A DNA stretch of 64,000 bases from assembly GCF_013204885.1 (NCBI RefSeq), contig NZ_JABMKX010000010.1, forward strand, positions 1-64,000, given 5' to 3'. The stretch comes from Paenibacillus tritici. Lineage in GTDB: Bacteria; Bacillota; Bacilli; Paenibacillales; Paenibacillaceae. The translations under genes and the position numbers were made by a program. Below, one piece after another: positions 34,380 through 43,077 of this stretch. The notes under the pieces were generated by a model. It ran no database searches. It saw only the letters and a list, made by a program, of their open reading frames with translations, and was not told the origin of the DNA. The number at the start of each line of letters is the position of its first letter. The stretch's first letter is position 1.

Positions 34380-36113
34380 TTGCGCCAGACTGCCCGCAAC
34401 CCTGAACAACTGCCTGCACTCCCGCCTACCCCGCCTTCACACCTGACGTCCGTCCCTCTGCGGTCCCTGCTGTTTCAACTGAGGGAGTTGGAGCTGGTGA
34501 TGCAGAGCGCTGACACAGTGTCCGCAGTGCAGACTGTGAAGGAGCATACCCTCCTGCTGTTCACGGGCGGCCGCGGTGAGCTCAGTATCCCGGAACAGAC
34601 TTCAATTTCCGTACATGAAGACAAATGCTGTCTGCTCTCTCCCGGAACCTCATACAGCATAGATAATCAGGAGCTGACGCTCTATTATTATCTGCTTCGA
34701 TTCACCGCTATTGCTACAGGGGATTCCCCTGCGACCTATCTGGATGAATTATTTCCGGGCCGGCAAGAGCTGCTCGTCCACCCCTTCACCAGAGTGATCC
34801 GGCTGGCGGAGGAGCTGCTTGTGCACCATAACAGCGGGGACGAACTCCAGCATCTCAGGCAACAGCTGCGGTTCCAGGAGCTGCTGCTCCTGCTGTTTGA
34901 ACAGAACCACTCCACCCGACAGCTGCCAAGTCCGGCGCAATCGGTGGAGCGCACGATACATTTTATGCAGGATCATTATAGGGAGAGTATTACGGTGAAG
35001 CAGCTTGCAGAGCTGGCCGGCGTCTCCCCCTGGCAATACACGCCCATCTTCCAGAAGCTGACCGGCAAAAGGCCGCTCGATTATCTGACCGATCTGCGCA
35101 TCGCGCACTCGAAGAACTATCTGCTCGAAGCTGCCGAGCCGCTGCGCGAGATCGCCCGGCTGGTCGGCTTCTCGGATGAATACTACTTCAGCCGCCGCTT
35201 CCGGCAGAAGACGGGGGTGACTCCCGGGCAATATGCCCAGTCACGGCAGCGCAAGATTACCGTCAAGGATTGGACCGGACATTCGGTAGACATTCCTGAA
35301 CGTCCGAAGCGGGTGGTCTATCACGGGGAGACACTGGGCGATGTGCTGGCACTGGGGGTGAAGCCTGCGGGAGGCGACGAGGCTTGTGCCCGGGGCAGCG
35401 TCTATAGCCACCGGCTTAAGCATCTGGTCAATGTGGGATTTCCGCTGGACCCGCAACTGGCCCGGTCCATACGCCCTGACCTGATCATCCTCGCAAGCCC
35501 GGATGAGGAGGTGTACCGGGGCGTATCCGGCATTGCACCGGCACTCACCTTCGACTCCTTCGCACCGCTTGAGCAGCGGCTGCGGATTCTCGGGGAGTGG
35601 CTCGGGAAGCAACGCGAAGCAGAGGCCTGGCTGGAAGCCTACCATGTCAAAAACGCCGCCATGTGGCAGCGTCTGTACGACGGGGGGCTTCAAGCGGGTG
35701 AAACGGCCTCGGCGCTGTTCTATGACCATGGCAACCGTCTGTTCGCCATGGGAATGACCGGCTTGTCCGCGGCCTTGTACGCCCCCGGCGGCTTGCAGCC
35801 GACGGCGGAGATCAAGGACATCCTGGACAAGGGTCTGGGGTTCCGCGAGGTGGAGCCCGCGAGGCTGCACAGCTACGCCGGAGACCGCGTCTTCATGCTG
35901 ATCCCGGAGCGCGAAGACTCGCGGGAAGCGATGGAGCTGCTGCTACAGTCGCAGCTCTGGAGCAGTCTGCCCGCCGTACAGCAGGGCCATGCCTACATGC
36001 TGGACGGAGCCAAATGGAATTCCGGCGATGCCCTGACCCGGGAGCGGCTGCTGACTCTGCTGCCCAGGCTGCTGGGCGGGCAGAGCGGTCATGCAGGGCA
36101 GCCTAAGGCTTGA
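34380..36113 (+). CDS. AraC-type regulator fused to a siderophore-binding domain (Btr-like)
   Basis: A 577-residue fusion. N-terminal cupin-like part (about 20-150), AraC helix-turn-helix pair in the middle (about 190-290: ITVKQLAELAGVSPWQYTPIFQ, AEPLREIARLVGFSDEYYFSRRF, PGQYAQSRQRK), then from about residue 295 a complete type III binding domain (WTGHSVDIPERPKRVVYHGE to YAGDRVFMLIPERED). This is the architecture of B. subtilis Btr, the bacillibactin-responsive activator of feuABC. The binding domain closely parallels the lipoprotein immediately upstream, so both probably recognise the same siderophore. TTG start behind AAAGGAG. It overlaps the 3' end of the convergent cutC gene by 11 bases. 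Confidence 0.92.
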   Translation: MRQTARNPEQLPALPPTPPSHLTSVPLRSLLFQLRELELVMQSADTVSAVQTVKEHTLLLFTGGRGELSIPEQTSISVHEDKCCLLSPGTSYSIDNQELTLYYYLLRFTAIATGDSPATYLDELFPGRQELLVHPFTRVIRLAEELLVHHNSGDELQHLRQQLRFQELLLLLFEQNHSTRQLPSPAQSVERTIHFMQDHYRESITVKQLAELAGVSPWQYTPIFQKLTGKRPLDYLTDLRIAHSKNYLLEAAEPLREIARLVGFSDEYYFSRRFRQKTGVTPGQYAQSRQRKITVKDWTGHSVDIPERPKRVVYHGETLGDVLALGVKPAGGDEACARGSVYSHRLKHLVNVGFPLDPQLARSIRPDLIILASPDEEVYRGVSGIAPALTFDSFAPLEQRLRILGEWLGKQREAEAWLEAYHVKNAAMWQRLYDGGLQAGETASALFYDHGNRLFAMGMTGLSAALYAPGGLQPTAEIKDILDKGLGFREVEPARLHSYAGDRVFMLIPEREDSREAMELLLQSQLWSSLPAVQQGHAYMLDGAKWNSGDALTRERLLTLLPRLLGGQSGHAGQPKA

Positions 36114-36795
36114 GAATCTTGCATACGGCTTCCAGCCGCTTCGGGTCCACAGGCTTCAGCGGATCGCCATCCTCCCGGACCGCCGAGCCGAAATGTACCC
36201 GGCGAACCCCGGTCCGTGTAATGAAGTCCTTCAGCGCTGCGGCATTCAGGCCGCTGCCTGCAAGGATGGATAACGAAGAACCGGCAGACAGCCGTTCCAA
36301 TACGGCGAGCCTCACCATGCCGCCAGGTGTAGTGGCGGCGGCAGTGCCGCCGGAGGTTAATATATCCGTAATCTGCGGATACCGCTTCAGGACTTCGAGG
36401 GCTTCAAGCTGGTCCTGCACCTCGTCAAACGCACGGTGAAAGGTAACCTCCATCCCCTCTGCCTGCTCCAGCAGCCGGGTCAGCAGCTCTTCATCTATAG
36501 TATGATTCTCGCGGAGCATCCCCGTGACCAGGGAGAGCCCGCCCACTCCGGCAATATGCCGGATATCTCGCAGCATCGTCCCCGCATCGGACGCATCATA
36601 TATGAAGGAACGCGCATGGGGTCTGACCATCACTCTCACAGGAATCGCGACTTTCGCCCGGACCGCTTCAATCAGCCCGAGACTTGGCGTTAATCCGCCT
36701 TCACCGATTGCCGTGATCAGCTCGATCCGGTCAGCACCATAACGTTCCGCTGTGACTGCATCACTTACTGTAGTAGCTATAACCTCTAACAGCAT
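36103..36795 (-). CDS. cutC: CutC-family protein
   Basis: A 230-residue TIM-barrel protein of the CutC family. Motifs: MLLEVIATTVSDAVTAERYGADRIEL, GLTPSLGLI, VRVMVRPHARSFIY, VTFHRAFDEV, ILTSGGTAAA and VRRVHFGSAVR. It has been called a copper-homeostasis protein, though its biochemical role is unsettled. The ATG at 36795 follows GGGGAG; the longer frame adds an unrelated N-terminus. A Fur-like site lies between its start and the divergent GNAT gene. Confidence 0.93.
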   Translation of the reverse strand: MLLEVIATTVSDAVTAERYGADRIELITAIGEGGLTPSLGLIEAVRAKVAIPVRVMVRPHARSFIYDASDAGTMLRDIRHIAGVGGLSLVTGMLRENHTIDEELLTRLLEQAEGMEVTFHRAFDEVQDQLEALEVLKRYPQITDILTSGGTAAATTPGGMVRLAVLERLSAGSSLSILAGSGLNAAALKDFITRTGVRRVHFGSAVREDGDPLKPVDPKRLEAVCKILKP

Positions 36796-36870
36796 AGTTT
36801 GCTCTACTCCCCTTCTTGGCTCGTAATGATCCGTACCGTATATATCAATTGTAACCGGCCCTACTCCCAG

Positions 36871-36889
36871 TATAATGATAATCATAGTA
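36871..36889. promoter_or_regulatory. Fur-like palindrome between cutC and a GNAT gene
   Basis: TATAATGATAATCATAGTA contains the perfect arm pair ATGAT-A-ATCAT and matches 15 of 19 positions of the Fur consensus by my count. It lies 76 bases upstream of cutC and 26 upstream of the divergent acetyltransferase. A PerR or Zur site is a less good fit. Confidence 0.55.
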
Positions 36890-36914
36890 AATAGCAGAAA
36901 GGAATGTTTGCAGA

Positions 36915-37430
36915 ATGAGTATGGGCCATGAATTAAAGATTGTATCCCTTCAGGAGCTTAGCCCGCAGCTTGTACCGCAATTAAGTAGCTTATTGATTGC
37001 TGTAGTGGAGGATGGTGCTTCCATCGGATTTCTGCCTCCGCTGGGACAGGAGGAAGCGGCTACGTATTGGCAGAATGTCCCCGGGCCTGCTGTCCGGCTG
37101 TGGGCAGCGCTGGAGGGCGATACCATTGTCGGTTCAGTGCAGCTCCATGTGGTACTGAAGCCCAACGCCCTGCACCGGGCGGAAATCGCCAAGCTGATGG
37201 TCCATCCGGCTCACCGCCGCAAGGGTATCGCGGGAGTGCTGCTGGAGACCGCCGAGCAGGCTGCTGCTGCGGGGGGCCGGACACTGCTGGTACTGGACAC
37301 CTGGGAAGGCGATCCGTCCAATCTATTGTATCAGTCACGGGGATATATAGAGGCCGGAAGGATTCCCGACTATGTCGTTTCTGCCAGCGGAGGAATGGAT
37401 GCCACAGTGATCTATTACAAGCAGCAGTGA
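36915..37430 (+). CDS. GNAT-family N-acetyltransferase
   Basis: A 171-residue GNAT enzyme with the core IAKLMVHPAHRRKGIAGVLLETAEQAA (acetyl-CoA loop RRKGIAG) and a downstream LLVLDTWEGDPSNLLYQSRGYIEAG segment. Length is typical of single-domain GNATs. Divergent from cutC across a Fur-like site, raising the possibility of iron-responsive expression. Substrate unknown. Confidence 0.88.
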   Translation: MSMGHELKIVSLQELSPQLVPQLSSLLIAVVEDGASIGFLPPLGQEEAATYWQNVPGPAVRLWAALEGDTIVGSVQLHVVLKPNALHRAEIAKLMVHPAHRRKGIAGVLLETAEQAAAAGGRTLLVLDTWEGDPSNLLYQSRGYIEAGRIPDYVVSASGGMDATVIYYKQQ

Positions 37431-37649
37431 ACAGGGCATACCTGTTCACTGCAGGATAAGTGGGACAAGGTATCCTGATTCGCCCATCACTTGAGCAGAC
37501 AAGCTGAAACGGTTGTACCGGTCCCGAAGGATCAGTATGGCCGTTTTTATTTTTGCAAGTAATGTTCACATTTCTGCTTGAACAGCTTCTACGGTAACCT
37601 CACCCTTCTCCAGCGGCATACTTCTGGCGGCAGCATCCGAGTTCTCGAC

Positions 37650-38120
37650 TGCTGCCCACTTTCAGTGGATTGAGAGGGATTTATCCCTTTCATTTCTACG
37701 CGTAGCCTGCTTTGGGCAGATTCGGAGGGACTTCTCCCTTTCATTTCCACACGTAGCCCACTTTGGGCGGATTCAGAGGGATTTATCCCTTTCATTTCCA
37801 CACGTAGTCTGCTTTCGGCGGATTGAGAGGGATTTATCCCTTCCATTTCTACACGTAGCCTGCTTTGGGCAGATTCAGAGGGATTTATCCCTTTCATTTC
37901 CACGCGTGGCCCACTTTCGACGGATTCGGAGGGATTTATCCCTTTCATTTCCACGTGTGGCCCACTTTCGACGGATTCGGAGGGATTTATCCCTTTCATT
38001 TCTATGCGTAGCCTGCTTTGGGCGGATTGAGAGGGATTTATCCCTTCCATTTCTACACGTAGCCTGCTTTGGGCAGATTCAGAGGGATTTATCCCTTTCA
38101 TTTTCACGCGTGGCCCACCT
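37650..38120. repeat. 51-bp tandem array, family B, second locus (about 9 copies)
   Basis: Copies of GGGATTTATCCCTTTCATTT step by exactly 51 bp from 37676 to 38084 (37676, 37727, 37778, 37829, 37880, 37931, 37982, 38033, 38084), with one variant core (GGGACTTCTCCC). The spacer half is locus-specific (GTAGCCTGCTTTGGGCAGATT, truncated here, or GTGGCCCACTTTCGACGG) and unlike the first locus, so each array has been homogenised locally. The 172-residue frame at 37589-38107 is a repeat artefact. Confidence 0.93.
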
Positions 38121-38133
38121 TTTTTTGGCCGCG

Positions 38134-38465
38134 CCTGCTGAATTCAGGTGTACTAATGCTCCTCATTGGCTCAGTTGGCCCGCATCCAGTAAATTCAGGT
38201 GCACCAATGCTCCTCCTTGGCTCATGTAGCCTAAATCCGCTGAATTCAGGTGCACTAATGCTCCTCCTTAGCTCATTTAGCCCGCATCCGCTGAATTCAG
38301 GTGCACTAATGCTCCTCCTTGGCTCATATAGCCCGCATCCGCTGAATTCAGGTGCACTATTGCTCCTCCTTGGCTCATATAGCCCACATCAGTTGAATTC
38401 AGGTGCACTATTGCTCCTCATTGGCTCATGTAGCCCACATCCGCTGAATTCAGGTGCACTCCGAA
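38134..38465. repeat. 51-bp tandem array, family A, second locus (6 copies)
   Basis: GCTCCTC cores at 38158, 38209, 38260, 38311, 38362 and 38413, exactly 51 bp apart. Each unit holds CTGAATTCAGGTGCACTA, in which CTGAATTCAG is a perfect palindrome. Here family A follows family B, the reverse of the order at 9.1-10.0 kb, but the orientation of each family is unchanged. Confidence 0.93.
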
Positions 38466-38528
38466 GCCCTCCTGCCCGCAGCAGGTGCATGAACGTATCC
38501 GCGATATCGTGTCGGCCTAAATTCACGC

Positions 38529-39065
38529 TTACCGGGCAACGGCTGTAAAATCCTCCAGAACCCGTCCCTGTCTCAGCTTATCAATGATCGTCAGCAGGAA
38601 GCTCTCCGCGAGACTGCCTTGTAATATAGCCTCCGCAGCTTCCTCCAGCGTGAACCAGGCGGCATGATCCAGTTCGTCACTCATCGCGCTTAAGTCCTCC
38701 GTGTCCGCCACACTAATGAAATTAAGCATAAGCGTATTGGACGGCGCGAAATACTGGCTGCGCATATATTCATAGGCAATGACCTCTAGGCCCGCTTCTT
38801 CCTTCACTTCACGGACCAGAGCAGCTTCGGCGTTCTCTCCTTTATTCACATACCCGGCAAGCAGAATGTAATCCTTGCGTGTATATTGCTGAATGAGCAG
38901 AATTCTGTCCAGTTCCCGGTTCAGTACGGCTGTGCTTATCGCTGTACTGAACACAGGGAATCTGAACATGGCACATGCTTCACAGTACGGCACCTCTCCC
39001 TCCCCGTTACATTCCTTCAGTACCAGCCGGCTTCCGCACTCCAGACAAAATTTCAACCCTATCAC
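38529..39065 (-). CDS. NUDIX hydrolase with N-terminal zinc ribbon
   Basis: A 178-residue hydrolase. Residues 7-31 form a zinc ribbon (C7, C10, C28, C31). The Nudix box is GYVNKGENAEAALVREVKEE followed by AGL, matching the G-x5-E-x7-REUxEExGU pattern. The ribbon-plus-Nudix layout recalls NudC-type NADH pyrophosphatases and related NAD-capped-RNA decapping enzymes, but the full NudC signature is not checked. The GTG start has only a weak ribosome site (AGAAAGAA). Convergent with the family A array. Confidence 0.87.
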   Translation of the reverse strand: MIGLKFCLECGSRLVLKECNGEGEVPYCEACAMFRFPVFSTAISTAVLNRELDRILLIQQYTRKDYILLAGYVNKGENAEAALVREVKEEAGLEVIAYEYMRSQYFAPSNTLMLNFISVADTEDLSAMSDELDHAAWFTLEEAAEAILQGSLAESFLLTIIDKLRQGRVLEDFTAVAR

Positions 39066-39181
39066 TTCTTTCTGTATTTGTTCCCTGCGGACAGGGTTTC
39101 TTAAGAGACTGTGGAATATACTATAAGGGGCCCGTCCACACGGGCAGTATTACATCACAGAGATGGAGGGAACTACACAAC

Positions 39182-39916
39182 ATGAACATTATTAATTTCG
39201 CGCATCGCGGCGCATCCGCAGTCGCCCCGGAGAACACAATGGCGGCATTCCGTAAGGCTCTTGAGCTTGGTGCAACCGGCATCGAGACAGACGTACAGCT
39301 GACGAGTGACGGAGCTGTGGTAGTCATTCATGATGAAAGTCTCAACCGCACCACCACAGGCAGCGGTTATGTGAAGGATAAGACGCTTCGTGAAGTGCTG
39401 GAGGTCGATGCAGGCTCCTGGTTCAACCCTGAGTTCACGGGAGAACGGATTCCGACACTGGACGAGCTGCTGGATCTGCTTCAGGGCCGGGAGACGATTC
39501 TTAATATAGAACTGAAGAACGGGACTTTCCTCTACCCCGGCATGGAAGAAAAGGTCATCGCCGCTGTCCGGGAACAGGGCATGAGTGAGCGGGTTGTCAT
39601 CTCCAGCTTCAACCATTACTCCCTGGCTTACTGCAAGTCCCTGGCACCAGAGATCCGTACGGGTATTCTCTACGGGGAGGGGCTGTACCGCCCATGGAAT
39701 TATGCTGCGTCCCTGCAGGCGGATGCCCTGCATGCCCATCATTCCTCGGTTCTGGCGGAGTTCGTCAATGCAGCAGCAGAGAAAGGTGTCGTCTACCATC
39801 CCTGGACTGTAAATGATCCCGAGCGGATGCAGGCCTTGATCGAAGCTGAGGTGGCGGGGATCATCACCGATTATCCGGATGTTCTGGCCGGGCTTCTGGC
39901 AGCCACGGGAGTCTGA
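39182..39916 (+). CDS. Glycerophosphodiester phosphodiesterase
   Basis: A 244-residue GDPD-family enzyme that releases glycerol-3-phosphate from deacylated phospholipids. Active-site pattern: H8-R9-G10 in FAHRGASAVAPENTMAAF, GIETDVQLTSDG with the metal-binding acidic pair, VVIHDESLNRTTTG, and LNIELKN. The closing WTVNDPERM and GIITDYPDVL are typical. Start at 39182 behind GGAGGG (11 bases); the longer frame overlaps the NUDIX promoter. No signal peptide, so cytoplasmic. Confidence 0.93.
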   Translation: MNIINFAHRGASAVAPENTMAAFRKALELGATGIETDVQLTSDGAVVVIHDESLNRTTTGSGYVKDKTLREVLEVDAGSWFNPEFTGERIPTLDELLDLLQGRETILNIELKNGTFLYPGMEEKVIAAVREQGMSERVVISSFNHYSLAYCKSLAPEIRTGILYGEGLYRPWNYAASLQADALHAHHSSVLAEFVNAAAEKGVVYHPWTVNDPERMQALIEAEVAGIITDYPDVLAGLLAATGV

Positions 39917-39927
39917 AAAAATGACAA

Positions 39928-39957
39928 CAGGCGTAAGCATTAAACTGCTTACGCCTG
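39928..39957. terminator. Terminator between GDPD and diguanylate cyclase genes
   Basis: A perfect 12-bp stem CAGGCGTAAGCA (39928-39939) against TGCTTACGCCTG (39946-39957), with an A-run on the left, so it favours the minus strand while also sitting past the plus-strand gene. Confidence 0.75.
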
Positions 39958-39968
39958 ACATAACCCTG

Positions 39969-40820
39969 TTATTGTGCCCTTGAGCTGCTAACCAGCTTCA
40001 CGGGCGGAACATGACTCTCCTGCTTGTATACAGCATAACGCCCGCTTCCAAGCTGCTTCGCATTGTACATGGCGGTATCCGCTTCCTGGAGCAGCCGTTT
40101 CGGGTTGAGTCTGCCCTGGCTCATCGTGATGCCGACACTGGCGGACACGAATAATTCCTGCGCCTCCAGCTTGTAGTTCCGGGTGATGTATTCCAGAACC
40201 TTAAGGGCAAGCTGTTCGGCTTCCTTCCGGCTGCAGCGTTTGGCGATAATGACGAATTCATCTCCGCCTACCCGGAAAATATGCCGTTTGCCTTTGCGGG
40301 TGAACTGCTGGAGGCTGGTACCTACAGCCTCCAGCAGCAAATCCCCTGTATGATGGCCGAGAGTGTCATTGATGGACTTGAAACGGTTCAGGTCCAGATA
40401 TAATACCGCAAGCTGCTCGCTTGCTTTGCAGTGATCCCAGAAATGATCCATTCCGTTCTTGTTAAGCAGACCGGTCAAGGTATCCCGGTAAGCCAATTCC
40501 TTCAATTGCTCGCGCTCCCCAAGGAGCTGGCGCAACCGCAGGAACAGGTACAGGATACCTGCGAGTGTCAGCAGATACAACGCCAGTGCCATGAACAGGC
40601 TCCCGTCTTCAGGAGCGGAACCGGACAGGGATCTCCTGCCGAGCAGGTGCATACCCCCAAGGCCGGCACTAATAACCAGAACAACAAGACTCGAGCATAC
40701 CGCCCGGGTTCTTTGTTGTTGCCTGGAGAAGTTCCGGGTCAGTCTGTACGCACTGTATACAGTCACGACGCCTATCAGTAGGGATAGAATCGTCAGCATA
40801 TAATTACGGGCCTCTTCCAT
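39969..40820 (-). CDS. Membrane diguanylate cyclase (GGDEF)
   Basis: A 283-residue protein with an N-terminal membrane region of about three helices (residues 8-95), a short linker coil, and a GGDEF domain (about 105-265). The active motif GGDEF is intact at 185-189, with YLDLNRFKSINDTLGHHTGD upstream, so c-di-GMP synthesis is expected. The inhibitory I-site (RxxD five residues before GGDEF) is absent, suggesting no product feedback through that site. No EAL domain. AAAGGAGGG precedes the ATG. Confidence 0.92.
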   Translation of the reverse strand: MEEARNYMLTILSLLIGVVTVYSAYRLTRNFSRQQQRTRAVCSSLVVLVISAGLGGMHLLGRRSLSGSAPEDGSLFMALALYLLTLAGILYLFLRLRQLLGEREQLKELAYRDTLTGLLNKNGMDHFWDHCKASEQLAVLYLDLNRFKSINDTLGHHTGDLLLEAVGTSLQQFTRKGKRHIFRVGGDEFVIIAKRCSRKEAEQLALKVLEYITRNYKLEAQELFVSASVGITMSQGRLNPKRLLQEADTAMYNAKQLGSGRYAVYKQESHVPPVKLVSSSRAQ

Positions 40821-40991
40821 TAATCCTGCGCCCTCCTTTTGTCTATCATAGAATCCATCACTTTCAAGCGCTACTGTACATGGTCAGACTAAACATTTTC
40901 TGAACATCACCGGCTGGGTATGCCGGGCCGTCTATCTTTATAACATCTATTATCGGCAGAACCTGTATGTTTTTGAGCGGGGATGTCTCTT

Positions 40992-41570
40992 CTATCCATC
41001 CATATGTTCTGCGCTATTGTAGATTTCGCAGCTCCAGCCACCCTCTTCTTGTACAAGACAGGTGATAGAGGTATTCTTCAGCAGAATGCCAACGTCAAGT
41101 GAAGGCACCAGCCCGGCCAGCGTACTCCGCAGAATGGCACCATGGCTGACGATGAGCACATTGCTGCGGGGATGGCGGTCAGCAATCTCTTCGATAGCCT
41201 TCACCCCCCGTTCCCGTGCCACCTCCTGACTCTCCAGCTTCATATCCATCGTCTTCCACTGGCTGCCGAAGCGCTCCACCCGCTCTTGCTCGGTGGTTCC
41301 TTCAATTAATCCGCCATTCATTTCCCGCAGGCCCGGAACCAGACCTGCCAGCGGAATCCCCAGCTTCCCGGCGATTACCTCTGCCGTCTGCCTGGCCCGC
41401 AGCAGATCACTTGCATAGATGTACTCCCACGATTCCCTGCTGAGCCGTTCCGCAAGTACGGCAGCCTGCCGGAAGCCTTCCTCGTCCAGAGGGTTATCCG
41501 TGTGCCCCTGTACCCGGCCCTCCTGATTCCAGCGTGTGCTGCCGTGCCGGATTAAGCCTATCCTTGTCAT
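40992..41570 (-). CDS. Histidine phosphatase family protein
   Basis: A 192-residue phosphoglycerate-mutase-like phosphatase. The phosphorylated histidine is H9 in IGLIRHGSTRWNQEGRVQGH; the second His lies in NVLIVSHGAILRSTLAGL. YASDLLRARQTAEVI and LREMNGGLIEG are family segments. I use the ATG at 41570, where the RHG domain begins; the frame extending to 41840 adds unrelated residues. Substrate may be a sugar phosphate or a cobalamin/PGM-like target and is not determinable. Confidence 0.9.
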   Translation of the reverse strand: MTRIGLIRHGSTRWNQEGRVQGHTDNPLDEEGFRQAAVLAERLSRESWEYIYASDLLRARQTAEVIAGKLGIPLAGLVPGLREMNGGLIEGTTEQERVERFGSQWKTMDMKLESQEVARERGVKAIEEIADRHPRSNVLIVSHGAILRSTLAGLVPSLDVGILLKNTSITCLVQEEGGWSCEIYNSAEHMDG

Positions 41571-41724
41571 CGTCGCTAACCGCCTTTTATTCTGATATCC
41601 ATATGTCATCCTATTATAAACTAACCGCCCCCTGGATGCATGCTCCATTGACGGTAACGGGAGACGATTATATGATGGTATCTCAACTGATACTGCTATC
41701 ATTCTAAAGGAGATTCTGTGTACT

Positions 41725-42873
41725 ATGAGAAAAACACTTACCCTCTTCACCGCCTTCTGTCTGCTGGCGGCACTTCTTCCTGCATTGCAGAGCGGGGCCG
41801 CTGCGGCGCCGCAGACCAAACTTGCCGCATATGTGGACAAGGAGAATCATTCCTTCATCCCGCTCCGCTCTCTTAACGAATTCGCCGGGATCCAGTCTGT
41901 CCTCGCCGCTTCCGGCGGCCAGATCCAGATCACACGCGGGGATACTTCCATTACCTTCAATCCAGGTGGGGGTGCCACAGTTAACGGCAAGCCCGCTGCA
42001 TCCGGTCAGCGGCCCTTCAGTCAGAATGGGACAACCTATGTCCCTTTGTCTCTCGTAAGCCAAACGCTCGGCATCCAGCTCCAGTGGAATAGAGAAGCAG
42101 GCTCGCTCACCCTTACAATCGGTGAAGAAGCTGCCACCTTGCCTGTCCAGAACGGTGCCCTGATCAAGAACGGTACGCCTGCTATGGTCAGCGGGAAACA
42201 TACATACAAGGTTGGCGGCCGCTCCTTCAGCGTACAGACGGTTACGGTCTCCCTGCTGCATCCTTCGGTGAAGCTGGATGCCGTTCTGGCCGGCAATACC
42301 GTCGGCAAGACAGAAGCCTTGGCCAGTATTGCCAAGCGCAGTCAGGCAACCGCTGCTATCAACGGCACATTTTTCGATGCTTATACTAATGGCGCCTTCA
42401 AAGCCCCTTACGGTTACATCATCAGCGGCGGCAAAATGCTGAAGAACAGCTCCGGGGACAAGCGGACCGTCTTCGCCTATGACCGCAATCTCCTGGCTGA
42501 GCTGATCCCGGGAAGCCAGTTCCGGGAACGCTTCGACGCCGGTTCCATCCAGGGCGCAATTCAGGCTGGCCCGCGCCTGCTGGTGAATGGAAAGGTGGCC
42601 CTGAATGTGCTCGCCGAGGGCTTCAAGGACCCTAAGATCCTGACAGGCGGAGGCTCCCGCAGCGCGCTGGGTCTGACCCGCGACCATAAGCTGATTCTGC
42701 TGACCTCCGGCGGGGCAACCATCCCCCAGCTTGCAGAAATCATGAAGCAGGCCGGAGCCTACCAGGCAATGAATCTGGATGGCGGCGCCTCAAGCGGCCT
42801 GTACTACAACGGCAAATATCTGACCACGCCGGGCCGCCTGATCAGCAATGCGCTGGTTGTTCAGACTAGATAA
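41725..42873 (+). CDS. Exported phosphodiester glycosidase (NAGPA) with N-terminal stalk domain
   Basis: A 382-residue exported protein. Signal peptide to about residue 28 (SGAAAAP). Residues 30-130 are a copper-amine-oxidase-like stalk domain (KENHSFIPLRSLNEFAGIQSVL; NGTTYVPLSLVSQTLGIQLQW). Residues 165-382 are a NAGPA-type phosphodiester glycosidase: ATAAINGTFFDAYTN, IQAGPRLLVNGKVAL, RSALGLTRDHKLILLTSGG and MNLDGGASSGLYYNGK. Such enzymes remove GlcNAc from phosphodiesters in wall or exopolysaccharide contexts. AAAGGAGA precedes the ATG. Confidence 0.9.
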   Translation: MRKTLTLFTAFCLLAALLPALQSGAAAAPQTKLAAYVDKENHSFIPLRSLNEFAGIQSVLAASGGQIQITRGDTSITFNPGGGATVNGKPAASGQRPFSQNGTTYVPLSLVSQTLGIQLQWNREAGSLTLTIGEEAATLPVQNGALIKNGTPAMVSGKHTYKVGGRSFSVQTVTVSLLHPSVKLDAVLAGNTVGKTEALASIAKRSQATAAINGTFFDAYTNGAFKAPYGYIISGGKMLKNSSGDKRTVFAYDRNLLAELIPGSQFRERFDAGSIQGAIQAGPRLLVNGKVALNVLAEGFKDPKILTGGGSRSALGLTRDHKLILLTSGGATIPQLAEIMKQAGAYQAMNLDGGASSGLYYNGKYLTTPGRLISNALVVQTR

Positions 42874-42911
42874 TACGAGTTCAATCTATCGTAAATACGT
42901 ATGTTCATTAT

Positions 42912-42968
42912 GAAACTGCTTTTATGGAATGGTGGGAAGATACCATGCCTAAAGGGCAGTTTCTTTTT
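42912..42968 (+). terminator. Terminator after the phosphodiester glycosidase gene
   Basis: GAAACTGC pairs with GCAGTTTC (42956-42963), with an inner ATGG/CCAT pair, then a CTTTTTTG run. Confidence 0.7.
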
Positions 42969-43006
42969 TGTCGTAAACGCTCTCTATTATACGATTATAT
43001 CAGCCA

Positions 43007-43036
43007 GAATAAGGAATCCCATTGCGGGGGATAATA
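43007..43036 (+). promoter_or_regulatory. Possible forespore (sigma-G/F-like) promoter of the germination operon
   Basis: GAATAAG (43007-43013), a 16-base spacer and GATAATA (43030-43036) resemble forespore sigma -35/-10 elements. The site is 42 bases upstream of the gerA-type start. germination-receptor operons are sigma-G dependent in Bacillus. Visual match only. Confidence 0.35.
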
Positions 43037-43077
43037 CAGGGATCACATCCAGATTTCAGCAGAAAGGGGTATCCGAG

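Noticed and set aside
37589..38107. 172-residue minus-strand frame with a repeated 17-residue unit
   Set aside because: It lies entirely inside the family B array; the same by-product of period 51.
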